DNA of 64,000 nucleotides from SPCO01 sp964579825 (GTDB taxonomy: Bacteria; Chloroflexota; Limnocylindria; Limnocylindrales; CSP1-4). Positions within the stretch are counted from its first letter, which is position 1. Every line of letters begins with the position of its first letter. The DNA lies in NCBI GenBank assembly GCA_964579825.1, contig CAZOHT010000006.1, positions 49,999 to 113,998 of the forward strand. The letters are read 5' to 3'. The position numbers and the translations under genes were made by a program. The notes beneath the pieces were generated by a model. The model was not told the DNA's origin, did no database searches, and was given only the letters and a program-made list of their open reading frames with translations. Shown piece after piece: positions 44,574 to 54,934 of this stretch.

Positions 44574-45481
44574 TGCGCGCCGATCGCCCCACGCCGGACC
44601 AGCCGGAGACGACGACGGCGACCACGGCGACCACGGCGACCACGGCGACCACGGACGAGGCCATCGCCGCGAACCAACGGCTGTGGGACATCTGGACCCG
44701 GATCCACGCCGAGGGCGACTTCTACGACCTCGCCGCCTTCCGCGAGGGCGGCATCCGGCTCCGGGACTACGAGCTCGAGATGATCGGCGACGTCGCCGGG
44801 CGCTCGCTCCTGCACCTCCAGTGCCATTTCGGGATCGACACGCTCTCGTTCGCCCGGCTCGGGGCTCGCGTCACGGGCGCGGACCTGTCGCCGGCCGCCG
44901 TGGAGCTGGCGTCGTCCCTCGCGGTGGACCTGGGGTTCCCGGACGCCCGCTTCGTCCAGTCGAACCTGTACGACCTCCCGGCGAACCTGGATGGGAGCTT
45001 CGACATCGTCTACACGTCGCGTGGCGTGCTCGGCTGGCTGCCGGACATCCGCGCCTGGGCCCAGGTCGTGGCCCACTTCCTCGCGCCCGGCGGGACGTTC
45101 TTCATCACCGAGATCCACCCGGTCGCCCAGGCGTTCGAGAGCGAAGGCGTCTCGACCGGTGAGCTCCGGCTCGCCTACCCCTATTGGGAGCATCCCGATC
45201 CCTTGACGTTCAAGGTCACCGGCTCGTACGCGGACCCGACCGCGGACGTGGGTGAGGGGGTCGTCGAGCACGGCTGGGACCACGGCCTGGGCGAGATCGT
45301 GACCGCGCTCATCGACGCGGGCCTGCGGATCGACGCCCTCGTGGAGCACCCATTCGTCGACTGGAGTCTCGACTTCCTCGTGGAGGATCCGCCCGGGAGC
45401 GAGATGTGGCGTCTGCCGCCGGGATCGCCGGGCGAACTGCCGCTGATGTTCTCGCTGCGGGCGACGAAGCCGGGCGTCTGA
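44573..45481 (+). CDS. Class I SAM-dependent methyltransferase
   Basis: 302 aa. The SAM-binding motif is RSLLHLQCHFGIDTLSFARLGARVTGADLSPAAVELA; motifs II-III are FDIVYTSRGVLGWLPDIRAWAQVVAHFLAPGGTFFITEIHP. The substrate is unknown. The first 25 residues are an in-frame repeat of Thr-Ala-Thr, encoded by a 9-bp tandem DNA repeat, and precede the usual start of the fold (AIAANQRLWDIW). It overlaps the preceding stop by one base. Confidence 0.9.
   Translation: MRADRPTPDQPETTTATTATTATTATTDEAIAANQRLWDIWTRIHAEGDFYDLAAFREGGIRLRDYELEMIGDVAGRSLLHLQCHFGIDTLSFARLGARVTGADLSPAAVELASSLAVDLGFPDARFVQSNLYDLPANLDGSFDIVYTSRGVLGWLPDIRAWAQVVAHFLAPGGTFFITEIHPVAQAFESEGVSTGELRLAYPYWEHPDPLTFKVTGSYADPTADVGEGVVEHGWDHGLGEIVTALIDAGLRIDALVEHPFVDWSLDFLVEDPPGSEMWRLPPGSPGELPLMFSLRATKPGV
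44609..44655 (+). repeat. 9-bp tandem repeat inside the methyltransferase start
   Basis: Four to five near-exact copies of ACCACGGCG encode Thr-Thr-Ala units. The unit length is a multiple of three, so copy-number change would lengthen the tail without breaking the frame. Confidence 0.75.
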
Positions 45482-45501
45482 CCGGTCTTCCGGCGGCCGG
45501 C

Positions 45502-45527
45502 CGCCGCCGACACGCGCGTCGGCGGCG
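45502..45527. terminator. Bidirectional terminator hairpin between convergent genes
   Basis: A 10-bp stem (45502-45511 with 45518-45527) with loop ACGCGC lies between the methyltransferase stop on the plus strand and the epimerase stop on the minus strand. Confidence 0.5.
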
Positions 45528-45587
45528 CTCCAGGCTCAAGGCCCGGGTCGCGGCCGCGGTCGGCGCCACTCCGCGGTCCGGGGAGCG

Positions 45588-46457
45588 CTAGTATCCGAGC
45601 GCGTCCCAGGACGGTCCGCCCGGCGCCTCGATCAGCTCGACCAGGACGCCCCGGCACGACCGCGGGTGCAGGAAGGCGACCGGGCCCTCGGCCCCACGTC
45701 GTGGGGCGCTGTCGATGAGCTCCACGCCGTCGAGGCCCAGGCGCAGGAGCGTCTCGGACAGGTCGTCGACCTCGAAGCACACGTGGTGGAAGCCTTCGCC
45801 CTTGCTCGCGAGGAATCGGGCGACCCCAGTCGTGTCGTCCGTGGGCTCGACGAGCTCGACCTTCGACTCACCGACGCCAAGGAACGCGATCCGGACGCGG
45901 TCCTGCGGGATGTCCATGACGGTCTCCAGCTCCAGGCCGAGCAGGCCCCGCCAGAGCTCGAGCGCGGGCTCGATCGCGCTGACGATCAGGGCGACGTGAT
46001 GGACCTTGCCCATCTGGCGGATCCGCTCGGGAACGGTGCCGACGCCGTGCGGTCCGCGGGCCACCACCTCGGCGAGCAGCAACGGACCGATCTCCGCGGC
46101 ATGGCGCTTGCGTGCCGCATCCTCGACCACCTCGAGGAAGGTCGTGCGGGCCTTCGCCTCGAGGGCGTCCGGGTCGTGCCAGATGAGGAGCACCGGCCGG
46201 TCGTCCACCGGGTCCGAGAACGCCAGGACCTCGATGAGCGCGTCCCAGTTGCGCCCGAAGTACGACGGGAACCGAAGGCCGCGGTCCAACTCGTGGAAGA
46301 GCGAATCCCGGGACACGGGGCCGTCCAGCCAGGCGACGCGGACGCCGGCCGACTTCAGGGCGGCGATGGCCGCGGTGCTGGGCGCCTGGGCCAGGCTGAT
46401 CACCCCGCCGGGTTCCCCGGGACGAAGCCGCTCGGCGAGCTCGGAAGCGTCGGTCAT
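45588..46457 (-). CDS. Barstar-like domain fused to methylmalonyl-CoA epimerase
   Basis: 289 aa, one open frame with two domains. Residues about 1-145 match the barstar inhibitor family: LFHELDRGLRFPSYFGRNWDALIEVLAFSDP corresponds to the YYGxNLDALWDxL helix that blocks barnase. Residues 149-289 are a methylmalonyl-CoA epimerase of the VOC superfamily (MGKVHHVALIVSAIEPALELWRGLLGLELE, VELVEPTDDTTGVARFLASKGEGFHHVCFEVDD, VLVELIEAP). GGAGG lies 8 bases before ATG 46457. The internal Met149 has no good ribosome site and no stop separates the domains. It overlaps a barnase-like gene by 4 bases. A sequencing error that removed a stop cannot be excluded. Confidence 0.87.
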   Translation of the reverse strand: MTDASELAERLRPGEPGGVISLAQAPSTAAIAALKSAGVRVAWLDGPVSRDSLFHELDRGLRFPSYFGRNWDALIEVLAFSDPVDDRPVLLIWHDPDALEAKARTTFLEVVEDAARKRHAAEIGPLLLAEVVARGPHGVGTVPERIRQMGKVHHVALIVSAIEPALELWRGLLGLELETVMDIPQDRVRIAFLGVGESKVELVEPTDDTTGVARFLASKGEGFHHVCFEVDDLSETLLRLGLDGVELIDSAPRRGAEGPVAFLHPRSCRGVLVELIEAPGGPSWDALGY

Positions 46458-46912
46458 GGCGCGATCCTCCAGAACGAGGCGTAGTGATCGTCGGTCCAGT
46501 ACGCCTCGCCCTGCTCGGCGATGACGATCCGTCGGGCGCCGCGATCGGCGGAGCCGGGCGTCGCGACCGTGTACTCGTGGTAGTAGCCGATGGCCGCGTC
46601 CGGCAGGATCCCCTCGCGGTTCTCGAAGACGGATCCGTCCTGGGGGTATGGGAACGGCCCGCCGACGCCGATCAGGCCCATCGTATCGTTCGCCTCGGGC
46701 GGGAGCGCGCTGAGCGCGACGAGTGGCAGCCCACTGTCCGGGTCCAGCCCGAGCGGGCCCAGCGGCGCGGTCGACCCGAGCGGAGGCGCGAGCGTGGGCA
46801 CCGGGGTCGCGCCGGTCGGCTCCTGCACCGGGAGGCCGCACGCGACGAGGACGAGGGCCAGGACGGCCAGGAGTCCCGGACCGGTTCGCCGTGGAGACGT
46901 CAGCACTGGCAC
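46454..46912 (-). CDS. Secreted lipoprotein ribonuclease, barnase/RNase Sa family
   Basis: 152 aa. A lipoprotein signal (LLAVLALVLVAC, Cys25) and a Pro/Thr linker lead to the microbial guanyl-specific RNase fold: LSALPPEANDTMGLIGVGGPFPYPQDGSVFENREGILP, then GYYHEYTVATPGSADRGARRIV, then TDDHYASFWRI. The catalytic trio is present, with Glu113, Arg127/128 and His143. It should cut RNA outside the cell or at the membrane. The GTG start lies only 23 bases from the divergent 2H-phosphoesterase start. The following gene, overlapping by ATGA, carries the matching barstar-type inhibitor domain. Confidence 0.9.
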   Translation of the reverse strand: MPVLTSPRRTGPGLLAVLALVLVACGLPVQEPTGATPVPTLAPPLGSTAPLGPLGLDPDSGLPLVALSALPPEANDTMGLIGVGGPFPYPQDGSVFENREGILPDAAIGYYHEYTVATPGSADRGARRIVIAEQGEAYWTDDHYASFWRIAP

Positions 46913-46935
46913 GCTCGCAGCGTACCCTGTCGGTC

Positions 46936-47489
46936 ATGGTCAGGATCCCGCCAGCGAGTGCCGTGGTCGTCCGGATCGCGGTCCCGCCGGCGCTCGGCAG
47001 GCTCCGGCGCACGTGGGATCGGACCGCGGGGGCCGGTGTCCCGACGCACGTGACGATCCTGTTCCCGTTCCTGCCGCCCACCGAGCTGCGGACGGCGGTC
47101 CGCGCCGAGCTGGCGATCATCGCCGCGGCCCACGAACCCTTCGACGTCCGGTTCGAGCGAGTGGGGCGATTCCCAGGCGTCGTCTACCTCGCGCCGGACC
47201 CTGCGGACCCGTTCACGGCACTGACCGCTGCGGTGTCCGCCCGATTCCCGGCGTACCCGCCCTACGGCGGCGCCTTCGATGACGTCATCCCCCATCTCAC
47301 CATCGCCGAGTCCGACGACGACGGACCGCTGGGCGAGGTGGCCGCCAACGCCAGACAGCAGCTGCCGTTCGCCGCGCGTGTGAGCGAGCTCGAGGTCCTC
47401 GTGGAGTCCGGGGAAGGTCGCTGGCACCGGCGCTGGCGCCTCCCGCTCGGCGGACGCACCAACGGCGGGGCGCCGACGCCCGACGACCC

Positions 47490-47493
<4 letters not shown>
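46936..47493 (+). CDS. 2'-5' RNA ligase-like 2H phosphoesterase
   Basis: 185 aa. The two catalytic HxT motifs are present: HVTILFPF (His38) and HLTIAES (His120). The spacing of about 80 residues and the small size fit the LigT/2H family, which acts on 2'-5' or cyclic phosphodiester bonds in RNA. It is divergent from the RNase gene, so both genes near this junction are RNA-directed. It ends in a 4-base tail overlap with the convergent mutase gene. Confidence 0.85.
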
Positions 47494-49180
<1,687 letters not shown>

Positions 49181-49184
<4 letters not shown>

Positions 49185-49753
49185 GTGAGGACCAGTAGGA
49201 CATCGCCCGGCTCCACGGTGGCACCGGGCGCGACGACGACCTTCTCGACCGTGCCGTCGCGCGGTGAGCGGAGCTCGTTCTGCATCTTCATCGCCTCCAC
49301 CGTGAGGAGCTGCTGACCGGACACGACGACATCGCCCGGGGCGACGGCGACGGTCAGGACCCGTCCCGGGATGATGGCACGCACGTCGGTGGGGCCGTGC
49401 TGGGCGTGGACATCGCGGCCTCGGGCGGCGCGTGCTCGGAGCTCGGCCCGGTCGGCGTCCTCGACCTCGAACTCGAACCGCCAGCCATCGAGCACGACCT
49501 CGACTCGCTGGACACCCATGCGCGATGCCTGGCCTCGGGCGGCGCCGGTCCCCGTGCCGCCCGCCAGCACGATGGCACGCTGGCCCGCGTCGGCGGCCCG
49601 GGGCGGGTCACCTGCCCGGGTCGGGTCATCGGCTCCGGGTGGATCACCTGCCCGGGTCGGGTCATCGGCTCCGGGTGGGTCACCGGCCCGCTCGCGTGTC
49701 ACCTCCGCGACCGCCTCCCCGGAGAGCCGATCCGAGACCAGGGCACGCCTCAT
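49181..49753 (-). CDS. Biotin carboxyl carrier protein of an acyl-CoA carboxylase
   Basis: 190 aa. The C-terminal biotinyl domain has the modified Lys in VEAMKMQNELRSP (Lys156), flanked by IPGRVLTVAVAPGDVVVSGQQLL and EKVVVAPGATVEPGDVLLVLT. Residues about 23-52 are an unusual repeated linker (units AGDPPGADDPTR). It overlaps the biotin carboxylase stop (ATGA) and the mutase start (ATGA), so all three are co-translated. The carrier swings between the carboxylase and the carboxyltransferase. Confidence 0.93.
49616..49687 (-). repeat. 36-bp tandem repeat encoding a carrier-protein linker
   Basis: Two nearly identical 36-bp units encode AGDPPGADDPTR twice; a decayed third copy follows. Acidic/Pro-rich units suit a flexible linker before the biotin domain. 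Confidence 0.7.
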
Positions 49754-51315
49754 CGTGGCCACCGGTCGACCGCCGCCGTCCGGCCGGCGGTCCGCCATCC
49801 GGGTCCGACGGCGTCCATCGCCGGGCCGTGCCCGTTGCTCGGCGGCAGCCCGCCAGGTCGGAGGGAGCCATCGAGCACGGCCAGGCCGGCCAGCCTCGAC
49901 GCCGCCTCGAGGGTCCGCGCCCGCTGGGCCGGGCCGTCCCAGTGGTCGCCGACCCAATCGGTCGACAGGTCGCCGGCCCGGAACGCCGGATCCCGGGCCA
50001 CCCATCCGTGGAACGGGAGGGTCGTCTGGATGCCGGCGACCTGCACCTCCGCGAGTGCCCGATCGAGCCGGTCCAGGGCGGCCTCCCGATCGGGGGCGAG
50101 GACCATGATCTTGGCGATGAGGTTGTCGTACTCCTGCGGGATCCGGTCCCCGTCGGCAAGTCCCGTGTCCACACGAACACCGGGACCCGACGGCATGACC
50201 CATCGGCGCAGGGTCCCGGGTGTCGGTTGGAAGTCGCGCGACGGGTCCTCGGCGGTCAGCCGGACCTCGATCGCGTGCCCGATCGGCGTCGCCGCACGTT
50301 CGGCAACGGACAGGACGGCGGCCGACAGCGGCTCGCCCGCGGCCAGCCTGAATTGCTCGTGGACGATGTCCAGGCCGGTCACGAGCTCGGTGACCCCGTG
50401 CTCCACTTGCAGGCGGGTGTTGACCTCCAGGAAGTGGAAGGCGCCGTCGGGCGAGCGCAGGAACTCGGCGGTGGCGGCATTGCGGAGACCGGCCGCGGTC
50501 GCCAGCCGGACCGCCTGGGCGTGCAGGGACCGCCGCTCCTCCGTGGTCAGCCCGGGGGCCGGTGCCTCTTCGACGAGCTTCTGGTGGCGACGCTGGAGCG
50601 AGCAGTCACGCTCCCCGAGGGCCACGACACGACCGGCGGCATCACCGAGCAACTGGACCTCGATGTGGCGGGCCGGTCGGATCTCCCGCTCCAGGTAGAC
50701 CGAGCCGTCACCGAACGCGGACAGCGCCTCGGCCGAGGCGGCGGTCAGGGCGGCCGGCAGGTCGCGGGCCTCGGCCACGCGGCGCATCCCCCGTCCCCCA
50801 CCCCCGGCGGCCGCCTTGACCAGCAGCGGGAACCCGATCGTCTCGGCCTCGGCCACGATCCCGGCGACGGCATCGGCCCGGTCCACGGGCGCCGGATCCA
50901 GCGTGCCGGGGACCGGATCCACACCGATGGACCGGGCCAAGCGGCGGGCATGGAGCTTGTCGCCGAGTGCATCGATGGCCGCCGACGAGGGACCGACGAA
51001 GGCGATCCCGGCCTCCTCCGCTGCCTGCGCGAACGCCGCTCGCTCCGCCAGGAAGCCATAGCCCGGGTGGATGGCCTGGGCGCCGGTCGCCAGCGCGGCC
51101 TCCATGATCCGGTCGATCCGCAGGTAGCTCTCCGACGGCGCGGACGGCCCGAGTCGCACGGCCCTGTCCGCCATCCGGACATGCATCGACCCGGCGTCCG
51201 CGTCGCTGTAGACCGCGACGGCCTCCATGCCGAGTTCGTGACAGGCCCGGATGATCCGGACCGCGATCTCACCGCGGTTGGCGATGAGGACCCGCTCGAA
51301 CGGCGGGGTCTTCAC
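49750..51315 (-). CDS. Biotin carboxylase subunit of an acyl-CoA (propionyl-CoA) carboxylase
   Basis: 521 aa ATP-grasp enzyme that carboxylates biotin. RVLIANRGEIAVRIIRACHELG, HPGYGFLAERAAFA, FVGPSSAAIDALGDKLHARRLA, the ATP loop VKAAAGGGGRGMR, GERDCSLQRRHQKLVEEAPAP and FLEVNTRLQVEHGVTELVTGLDIV are diagnostic. The C-terminal 70 residues extend past the catalytic core but hold no biotin site; that lies in the next gene. The GTG start follows a short intergenic gap that carries a perfect 20-bp palindrome. Confidence 0.95.
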   Translation of the reverse strand: MKTPPFERVLIANRGEIAVRIIRACHELGMEAVAVYSDADAGSMHVRMADRAVRLGPSAPSESYLRIDRIMEAALATGAQAIHPGYGFLAERAAFAQAAEEAGIAFVGPSSAAIDALGDKLHARRLARSIGVDPVPGTLDPAPVDRADAVAGIVAEAETIGFPLLVKAAAGGGGRGMRRVAEARDLPAALTAASAEALSAFGDGSVYLEREIRPARHIEVQLLGDAAGRVVALGERDCSLQRRHQKLVEEAPAPGLTTEERRSLHAQAVRLATAAGLRNAATAEFLRSPDGAFHFLEVNTRLQVEHGVTELVTGLDIVHEQFRLAAGEPLSAAVLSVAERAATPIGHAIEVRLTAEDPSRDFQPTPGTLRRWVMPSGPGVRVDTGLADGDRIPQEYDNLIAKIMVLAPDREAALDRLDRALAEVQVAGIQTTLPFHGWVARDPAFRAGDLSTDWVGDHWDGPAQRARTLEAASRLAGLAVLDGSLRPGGLPPSNGHGPAMDAVGPGWRTAGRTAAVDRWPR

Positions 51316-51324
51316 GTCGCCGAC

Positions 51325-51344
51325 CCGTCTTTGCGCAAAGACGG
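51325..51344. promoter_or_regulatory. parS-like palindrome, copy 1
   Basis: CCGTCTTTGCGCAAAGACGG, a perfect 20-bp palindrome with core GTCTTTGCGCAAAGAC at 51327-51342. It lies in the gap between the carboxyltransferase and biotin carboxylase genes, 1.8 kb before parA. The same core recurs twice nearby. Confidence 0.65.
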
Positions 51345-51351
51345 ACGCCGG

Positions 51352-52899
51352 TCACAGCGGGATGTTGCCATGCTTCTTCCGTGGGTTCGTGTCGCGCTTG
51401 TCGGCGAGCATCGCCAGGGCGCCGATCAACCGAGGTCGCGTCTCGGACGGCTTGATGACCGCATCGACGTAGCCCCGGGCCGCGGCGATGTACGGGTTGG
51501 CGAATTCGGTCTCGTAGTCGGCGACGAGACGCGCGTGCTCGGCGACTGGATCATCCGCTGAGGCGATCGCATCCTTGGCGATGATGCTGACGGCACCTTC
51601 GGCGCCCATCACCGCGATCTCGGCTGTCGGCCAAGCCAGGTTGATGTCACCGCGGATGTGTTTGCTGCTCATGACGTCGTAGGCGCCGCCGTAGGCCTTC
51701 CGCGTGATGACGGTCAACTTGGGGACGGTCGCCTCGGCATAGGCGAACAGCAACTTCGCGCCGTGGCGGATGATGCCGCCGTGTTCCTGTCCGACACCCG
51801 GCAGGAATCCCGGGACATCGACGAATGTGACGAGCGGGACATTGAACGCGTCGCAGGTCCGGACGAATCGTGCCGCCTTCACCGATGCATCGATGTCGAG
51901 GGCCCCGGCCAGGACGGCCGGCTGCTGCCCGACGATCCCGACACTGCTTCCTCCGAGGCGGGCGAATCCGCAGATGATGTTGGCCGCCCATCCAGGTTGG
52001 ATCTCGAAGAACTCGCCGTCGTCCACGACGTGGCGCAGGACGTCATGCATGTCGTATGGGACTCGCGGATCGTCCGGCACGATCGTGTCGAGCGCGAGAT
52101 CGGTCCGGTCGGACGGATCCGTCGCCGGCGCGAGCGGCGCCGTGCCGAGATTGTTCTGCGGCAGGTGCGCCAGCAACCGACGGGTCGCATCCAGTGCGGC
52201 GGCCTCATCCGGCATCGCGAGATGCGCCACCCCACTCATCGTCGTATGGGTCGCCGCGCCGCCCAGGAATTCCGAATCGACTTCCTCATGCGTAACGGTC
52301 TTCACGACGTTCGGTCCGGTGACGAACATGTAGCTCGTGCCTTCCACCATGACGGTGAAGTCGGTGATGGCCGGTGAATAGACCGCGCCACCGGCGCACG
52401 GACCGAGGACGACGGAGATCTGCGGGACGACACCGGACGCGAGGACGTTGCGCAGGAAGATGTCGGCGTACCCGCCGAGCGACACGACACCCTCCTGGAT
52501 GCGCGCCCCTCCTGAGTCGTTGAGTCCGATGATCGGTGCCCCGACCTTCATCGCGAGATCCATGACCTTGCAGATCTTGCCGGCATACGCCTCCGACAGC
52601 GACCCACCGAAGACCGTGAAATCCTGGCTGAAGACGAACACCAACCGACCATCGATCAGGCCGTGTCCCGTGACGACCCCGTCCCCGAGGATCGATCCGC
52701 CGTTGGCATGTCGATTCGTGACGAACGCGTCGAGTTCCACGAACGACCCCGGGTCGAGCAGCAGGTCCAATCGCTCGCGCGCGGTGAGCTTGCCGGCGGC
52801 GTGTTGCCGTTCGATCCGATCCGCTCCCCCGCCGAGCAGGGCTGCGGCGCGCATCCGCTCGAGTCGCTCGATCCGCTCGTCGTTGGTGGGCACTCGCAT
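51352..52899 (-). CDS. pccB: Acyl-CoA (propionyl-CoA) carboxylase carboxyltransferase subunit
   Basis: 515 aa. It transfers the carboxyl group from biotin to propionyl-CoA (or acetyl-CoA). Visible blocks are LLGGGADRIERQHAAGKLTARERLDLLLDPGSFVELDAFV, VFSQDFTVFGGSLSEAYAGKICKVMDLA, GLNDSGGARIQEGVVSLGGYADIF, VLGPCAGGAVYSPAITDFTVMV and the C-domain FVDVPGFLPGVGQEHGGIIRHGAKLLFAY with ITRKAYGGAYDVMSSKHI. Single-chain PccB-type length and the linked mutase and epimerase favour propionyl-CoA. ATG 52899 (MRVPTNDERIERL) is chosen; a longer start at 52935 would translate through the parS-like palindrome and has no ribosome site. Confidence 0.93.
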   Translation of the reverse strand: MRVPTNDERIERLERMRAAALLGGGADRIERQHAAGKLTARERLDLLLDPGSFVELDAFVTNRHANGGSILGDGVVTGHGLIDGRLVFVFSQDFTVFGGSLSEAYAGKICKVMDLAMKVGAPIIGLNDSGGARIQEGVVSLGGYADIFLRNVLASGVVPQISVVLGPCAGGAVYSPAITDFTVMVEGTSYMFVTGPNVVKTVTHEEVDSEFLGGAATHTTMSGVAHLAMPDEAAALDATRRLLAHLPQNNLGTAPLAPATDPSDRTDLALDTIVPDDPRVPYDMHDVLRHVVDDGEFFEIQPGWAANIICGFARLGGSSVGIVGQQPAVLAGALDIDASVKAARFVRTCDAFNVPLVTFVDVPGFLPGVGQEHGGIIRHGAKLLFAYAEATVPKLTVITRKAYGGAYDVMSSKHIRGDINLAWPTAEIAVMGAEGAVSIIAKDAIASADDPVAEHARLVADYETEFANPYIAAARGYVDAVIKPSETRPRLIGALAMLADKRDTNPRKKHGNIPL

Positions 52900-52909
52900 C
52901 GCTCCGGAT

Positions 52910-52929
52910 GTGTCTTTGCGCAAGGACAC
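52910..52929. promoter_or_regulatory. parS-like palindrome, copy 2
   Basis: Core GTCTTTGCGCAAGGAC (52912-52927), one change from the perfect palindrome, within the symmetric 20-mer GTGTCTTTGCGCAAGGACAC. It lies just upstream of the carboxyltransferase start, about 200 bases before parA. Confidence 0.65.
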
Positions 52930-52972
52930 CGTCATGATAGTCCCGCGGCATGACCCTTCGTGACGTCGCCGG

Positions 52973-52981
52973 ATATCCACA
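52973..52981 (+). promoter_or_regulatory. DnaA-box-like 9-mer
   Basis: ATATCCACA, one mismatch to TTATCCACA, in the spacer before parA and in inverted orientation to the next box. Confidence 0.45.
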
Positions 52982-53006
52982 GAATCGGTGAACAACTCCC
53001 GAATGG

Positions 53007-53015
53007 TGTGGATAA
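53007..53015 (-). promoter_or_regulatory. Perfect DnaA box upstream of parA
   Basis: TGTGGATAA, the exact complement of the consensus DnaA box TTATCCACA, about 105 bases before the parA start and between two parS-like sites. Confidence 0.55.
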
Positions 53016-53120
53016 CCGAGTGCGCCAAACCGCTCGGCAAGGCGTAGCATGGCCGGAGCCGTTCCCGCCCCGCAGCCGAACCGGCGGCGGATGATCAGTC
53101 GATGTAGAGGTGATGCGCCT

Positions 53121-53877
<757 letters not shown>

Positions 53878-53885
<8 letters not shown>

Positions 53886-54909
53886 GACGGACTTCCGCGC
53901 CGCCGCGGCGCGACGCCTCTCGGAGGACAGCGAGCTGTCCCCCGCCATCGTCAGCCTGCTCACCCCTGACAGCCCGACGCGCAGCGTCGGTGTCCGGATC
54001 GTGCCCGTCGACCACATCGATCCGAATCCACAGCAGCCGCGCGTCGTGTTCGAGGAGGGCGCGCTCGAAGAACTGGCCTCATCGATCCGCGAACACGGCG
54101 TCCTCCAGCCCATCCTCGTTCGACCGGTCGGACCGAACCGGTATCAGATCGTGGCGGGCGAGCGGCGGTGGCGCGCCTCCCGACTGGCCGGCCTCGTCTC
54201 GATCCCGGCGCTGATCGAGGAGATCGACGATGACACGGCACTCGAGATCTCCATCATCGAGAACCTGCAGCGCGAGGATCTGACACCACTGGACGAAGCG
54301 GCGATGTACGACCGCATGGTCCACGAACATGGGTACAGCATCCGCAAGCTGGCCGAGAAGCTGGGCAAGGACAAGGGCTACCTGGAGAACCGGCTTCGAC
54401 TGGCCGGTGCCCCGCCCGAGATCCGCGAGCTGGTGTCCTTGCGCAAAGACAGCCTGTCGCATGCCTATGAGCTGATGAAGGTCGAGGATCCCAAGAAGCG
54501 CCGCCGCTTGACCGAGCAGGTCGCTCGCGGTGAGCTGACGCTGATCAAGTTGCGCGAGAAGATCGACGGTCGGCCGGCCCGGGTCCCGCGCGAGGGCACC
54601 GCCGACCCCGTCGAGACCGCAGGGATCGAGGATGTCGACGATCCGGGCACCACCTCCGGGGACGCCCCGGCGCCCGACGCGATGGCGGAGCCGTGGCACG
54701 CCGTGGCCCTCACGGATGACTCGCTGGTCAACGCCAAGCAGCAGCTGGCCGAGGCGATCGAGGGGCTGGTGGACGTCCTGCGCAGCACGGACATCCGTGG
54801 GTCCATCCCGGCCACGGATCGCGACAACCTGGCCAAGTACCTGACCATCACCAAGCTCAAGCTGGAGAACGCGATCGCGCTGGTCAGGAGCGACGACCCT
54901 TCCTACTGA
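53878..54909 (+). CDS. parB: Chromosome partitioning DNA-binding CTPase ParB
   Basis: 343 aa. The N-terminal CTPase domain has VDHIDPNPQQPRVVFEEGALEELASSI, box II VAGERRWRASRLAGL (Gly-Glu-Arg-Arg at residues 94-97) and EISIIENLQREDLTPLDEA. The helix-turn-helix spans about 153-175 (YSIRKLAEKLGKDKGYLENRLRL). The recognition part differs from the common GKSRSxVxNxLRLL form, so a different target site is expected. A variable acidic linker and a C-terminal dimer domain follow (NLAKYLTITKLKLENAIALV). TTG 53878 is supported by AGGAGGTGA. Codons for residues 187-191 (SLRKD) contain the third parS-like palindrome. Confidence 0.95.
54434..54451. promoter_or_regulatory. parS-like palindrome, copy 3, inside parB
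   Basis: TGTCCTTGCGCAAAGACA, core GTCCTTGCGCAAAGAC at 54435-54450, one change from the perfect palindrome. Intragenic or gene-flanking parS sites are common near parAB. Confidence 0.6.
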
Positions 54910-54934
54910 GGATCGTCGCGTCGGTCCACCGGGC

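Noticed and set aside
46013..46457. Separate barstar and epimerase genes
   Set aside because: No stop codon lies between them and the internal Met149 has no ribosome site; the fusion is the simplest reading, although a sequencing error remains possible.
52900..52935. Carboxyltransferase start at ATG 52935
   Set aside because: No ribosome site precedes it and the added residues (MTVSLRKDTSGA) are just the translation of the parS-like palindrome; the conserved N-terminus begins at 52899.
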